In this document: positions 31,153 through 32,591 of the stretch, piece after piece
Numbering within the stretch: position 1 is the stretch's first letter
Layout of the letters: every line of letters begins with the position of its first letter
Origin: Pseudonocardia sp.
Lineage (GTDB): Bacteria > Actinomycetota > Actinomycetes > Mycobacteriales > Pseudonocardiaceae
Reading direction: 5' to 3'
DNA: 32,591 nt
NCBI GenBank assembly: GCA_016794615.1
Contig: JAEUJO010000216.1
Span: forward strand, 1-32,591
The notes under the pieces: model-generated
What the model was told of the DNA's origin: nothing
Database searches by the model: none
Seen by the model: only the letters and a program-made list of their open reading frames with translations
Made by a program: the position numbers and the translations under genes

Positions 31153-31156
<4 letters not shown>
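30395..31156 (+). CDS. IclR family transcriptional regulator (GylR-like)
   Basis: A 253-aa protein: N-terminal winged helix (about 4-65: IQSIERAAAMLRLLG, LALTEIAAPLDLPRPTAHGILRTLRAVGFV) and C-terminal effector domain (about 80-250: QEVLLGMPAGAVVELVHHV, LPLHATAVGRCLLA, GWAAELGEHRTGVGGIAAPL). The LHATAVGRC and GVGGIAAP segments are IclR signatures. Its TGA overlaps the glpK ATG (ATGA). In Streptomyces the IclR protein GylR controls the glycerol operon; position and operator make the same role likely here, with glycerol or glycerol 3-phosphate as probable signal (inference). Confidence 0.93.

Positions 31157-32591
<1,435 letters not shown>

Overview
This 32.6-kb window is very G+C-rich, uses GTG starts freely and has many 4-nt gene overlaps. 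Its families point to an actinomycete, most likely a Pseudonocardia-like member of the Pseudonocardiaceae: an F420-type LLM oxidoreductase, and the AKR/uppP/MSMEG_4193/DUF3090/SCO1664 gene order known from mycothiol-producing actinobacteria. The genus is inference; the high-GC actinobacterial assignment is secure.

Layout. (1) 1-4038: end of a DHFR-like (RibD C-terminal) gene, a LuxR-type regulator, and divergently a coupled trio of LLM oxidoreductase, a 41-codon ORF and an O-methyltransferase. (2) 4191-12378: an apparent degraded genomic island. A tRNA-Leu(GAG) gene at its right edge and a degenerate copy of that tRNA's 3' end at its left edge bracket it. It carries an intact aldo/keto reductase, an intact SDR, three decayed coupled genes, a TetR regulator with an obvious operator, and a patchwork of IS66, MobF relaxase, IS3-type and tyrosine-integrase remnants plus an AbrB-like gene next to the tRNA. 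(3) 12538-13114: a TnpB fossil with the 3' hairpins typical of such elements. (4) 13136-14695: M20 metallopeptidase and DUF5703. (5) 14833-14932: a long palindrome and tandem repeats. (6) 14954-19064: the conserved AKR / uppP / histidine phosphatase / DUF3090 / SCO1664 block. (7) 19083-20944: patatin-like lipase coupled to a PlsC-type acyltransferase. (8) 20951-25381: a sugar- or cyclitol-type module (two Gfo/Idh/MocA dehydrogenases and a PhyH-like dioxygenase) with a divergent LacI regulator. (9) 25594-28299: 6-phosphogluconate dehydrogenase convergent with two tandem Uma2 genes. (10) 28381-32591: a repeat cluster, then the glycerol locus: glpD divergent from an IclR regulator coupled to glpK, with a palindromic operator between them.

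Three patterns cross the window. A TANNNT -10 box lies 6-10 nt before several start codons without a Shine-Dalgarno, suggesting leaderless mRNAs. A palindromic intergenic repeat recurs at 14833 and 28389. Inside the island, genes have died by in-frame nonsense changes as well as by truncation. No unambiguously new system is visible. The best candidates for something undescribed are the LLM/41-aa ORF/methyltransferase trio, the PhyH-Gfo/Idh pair module, the catalytically altered AKR in the mycothiol-type block, and the dispersed palindrome family.
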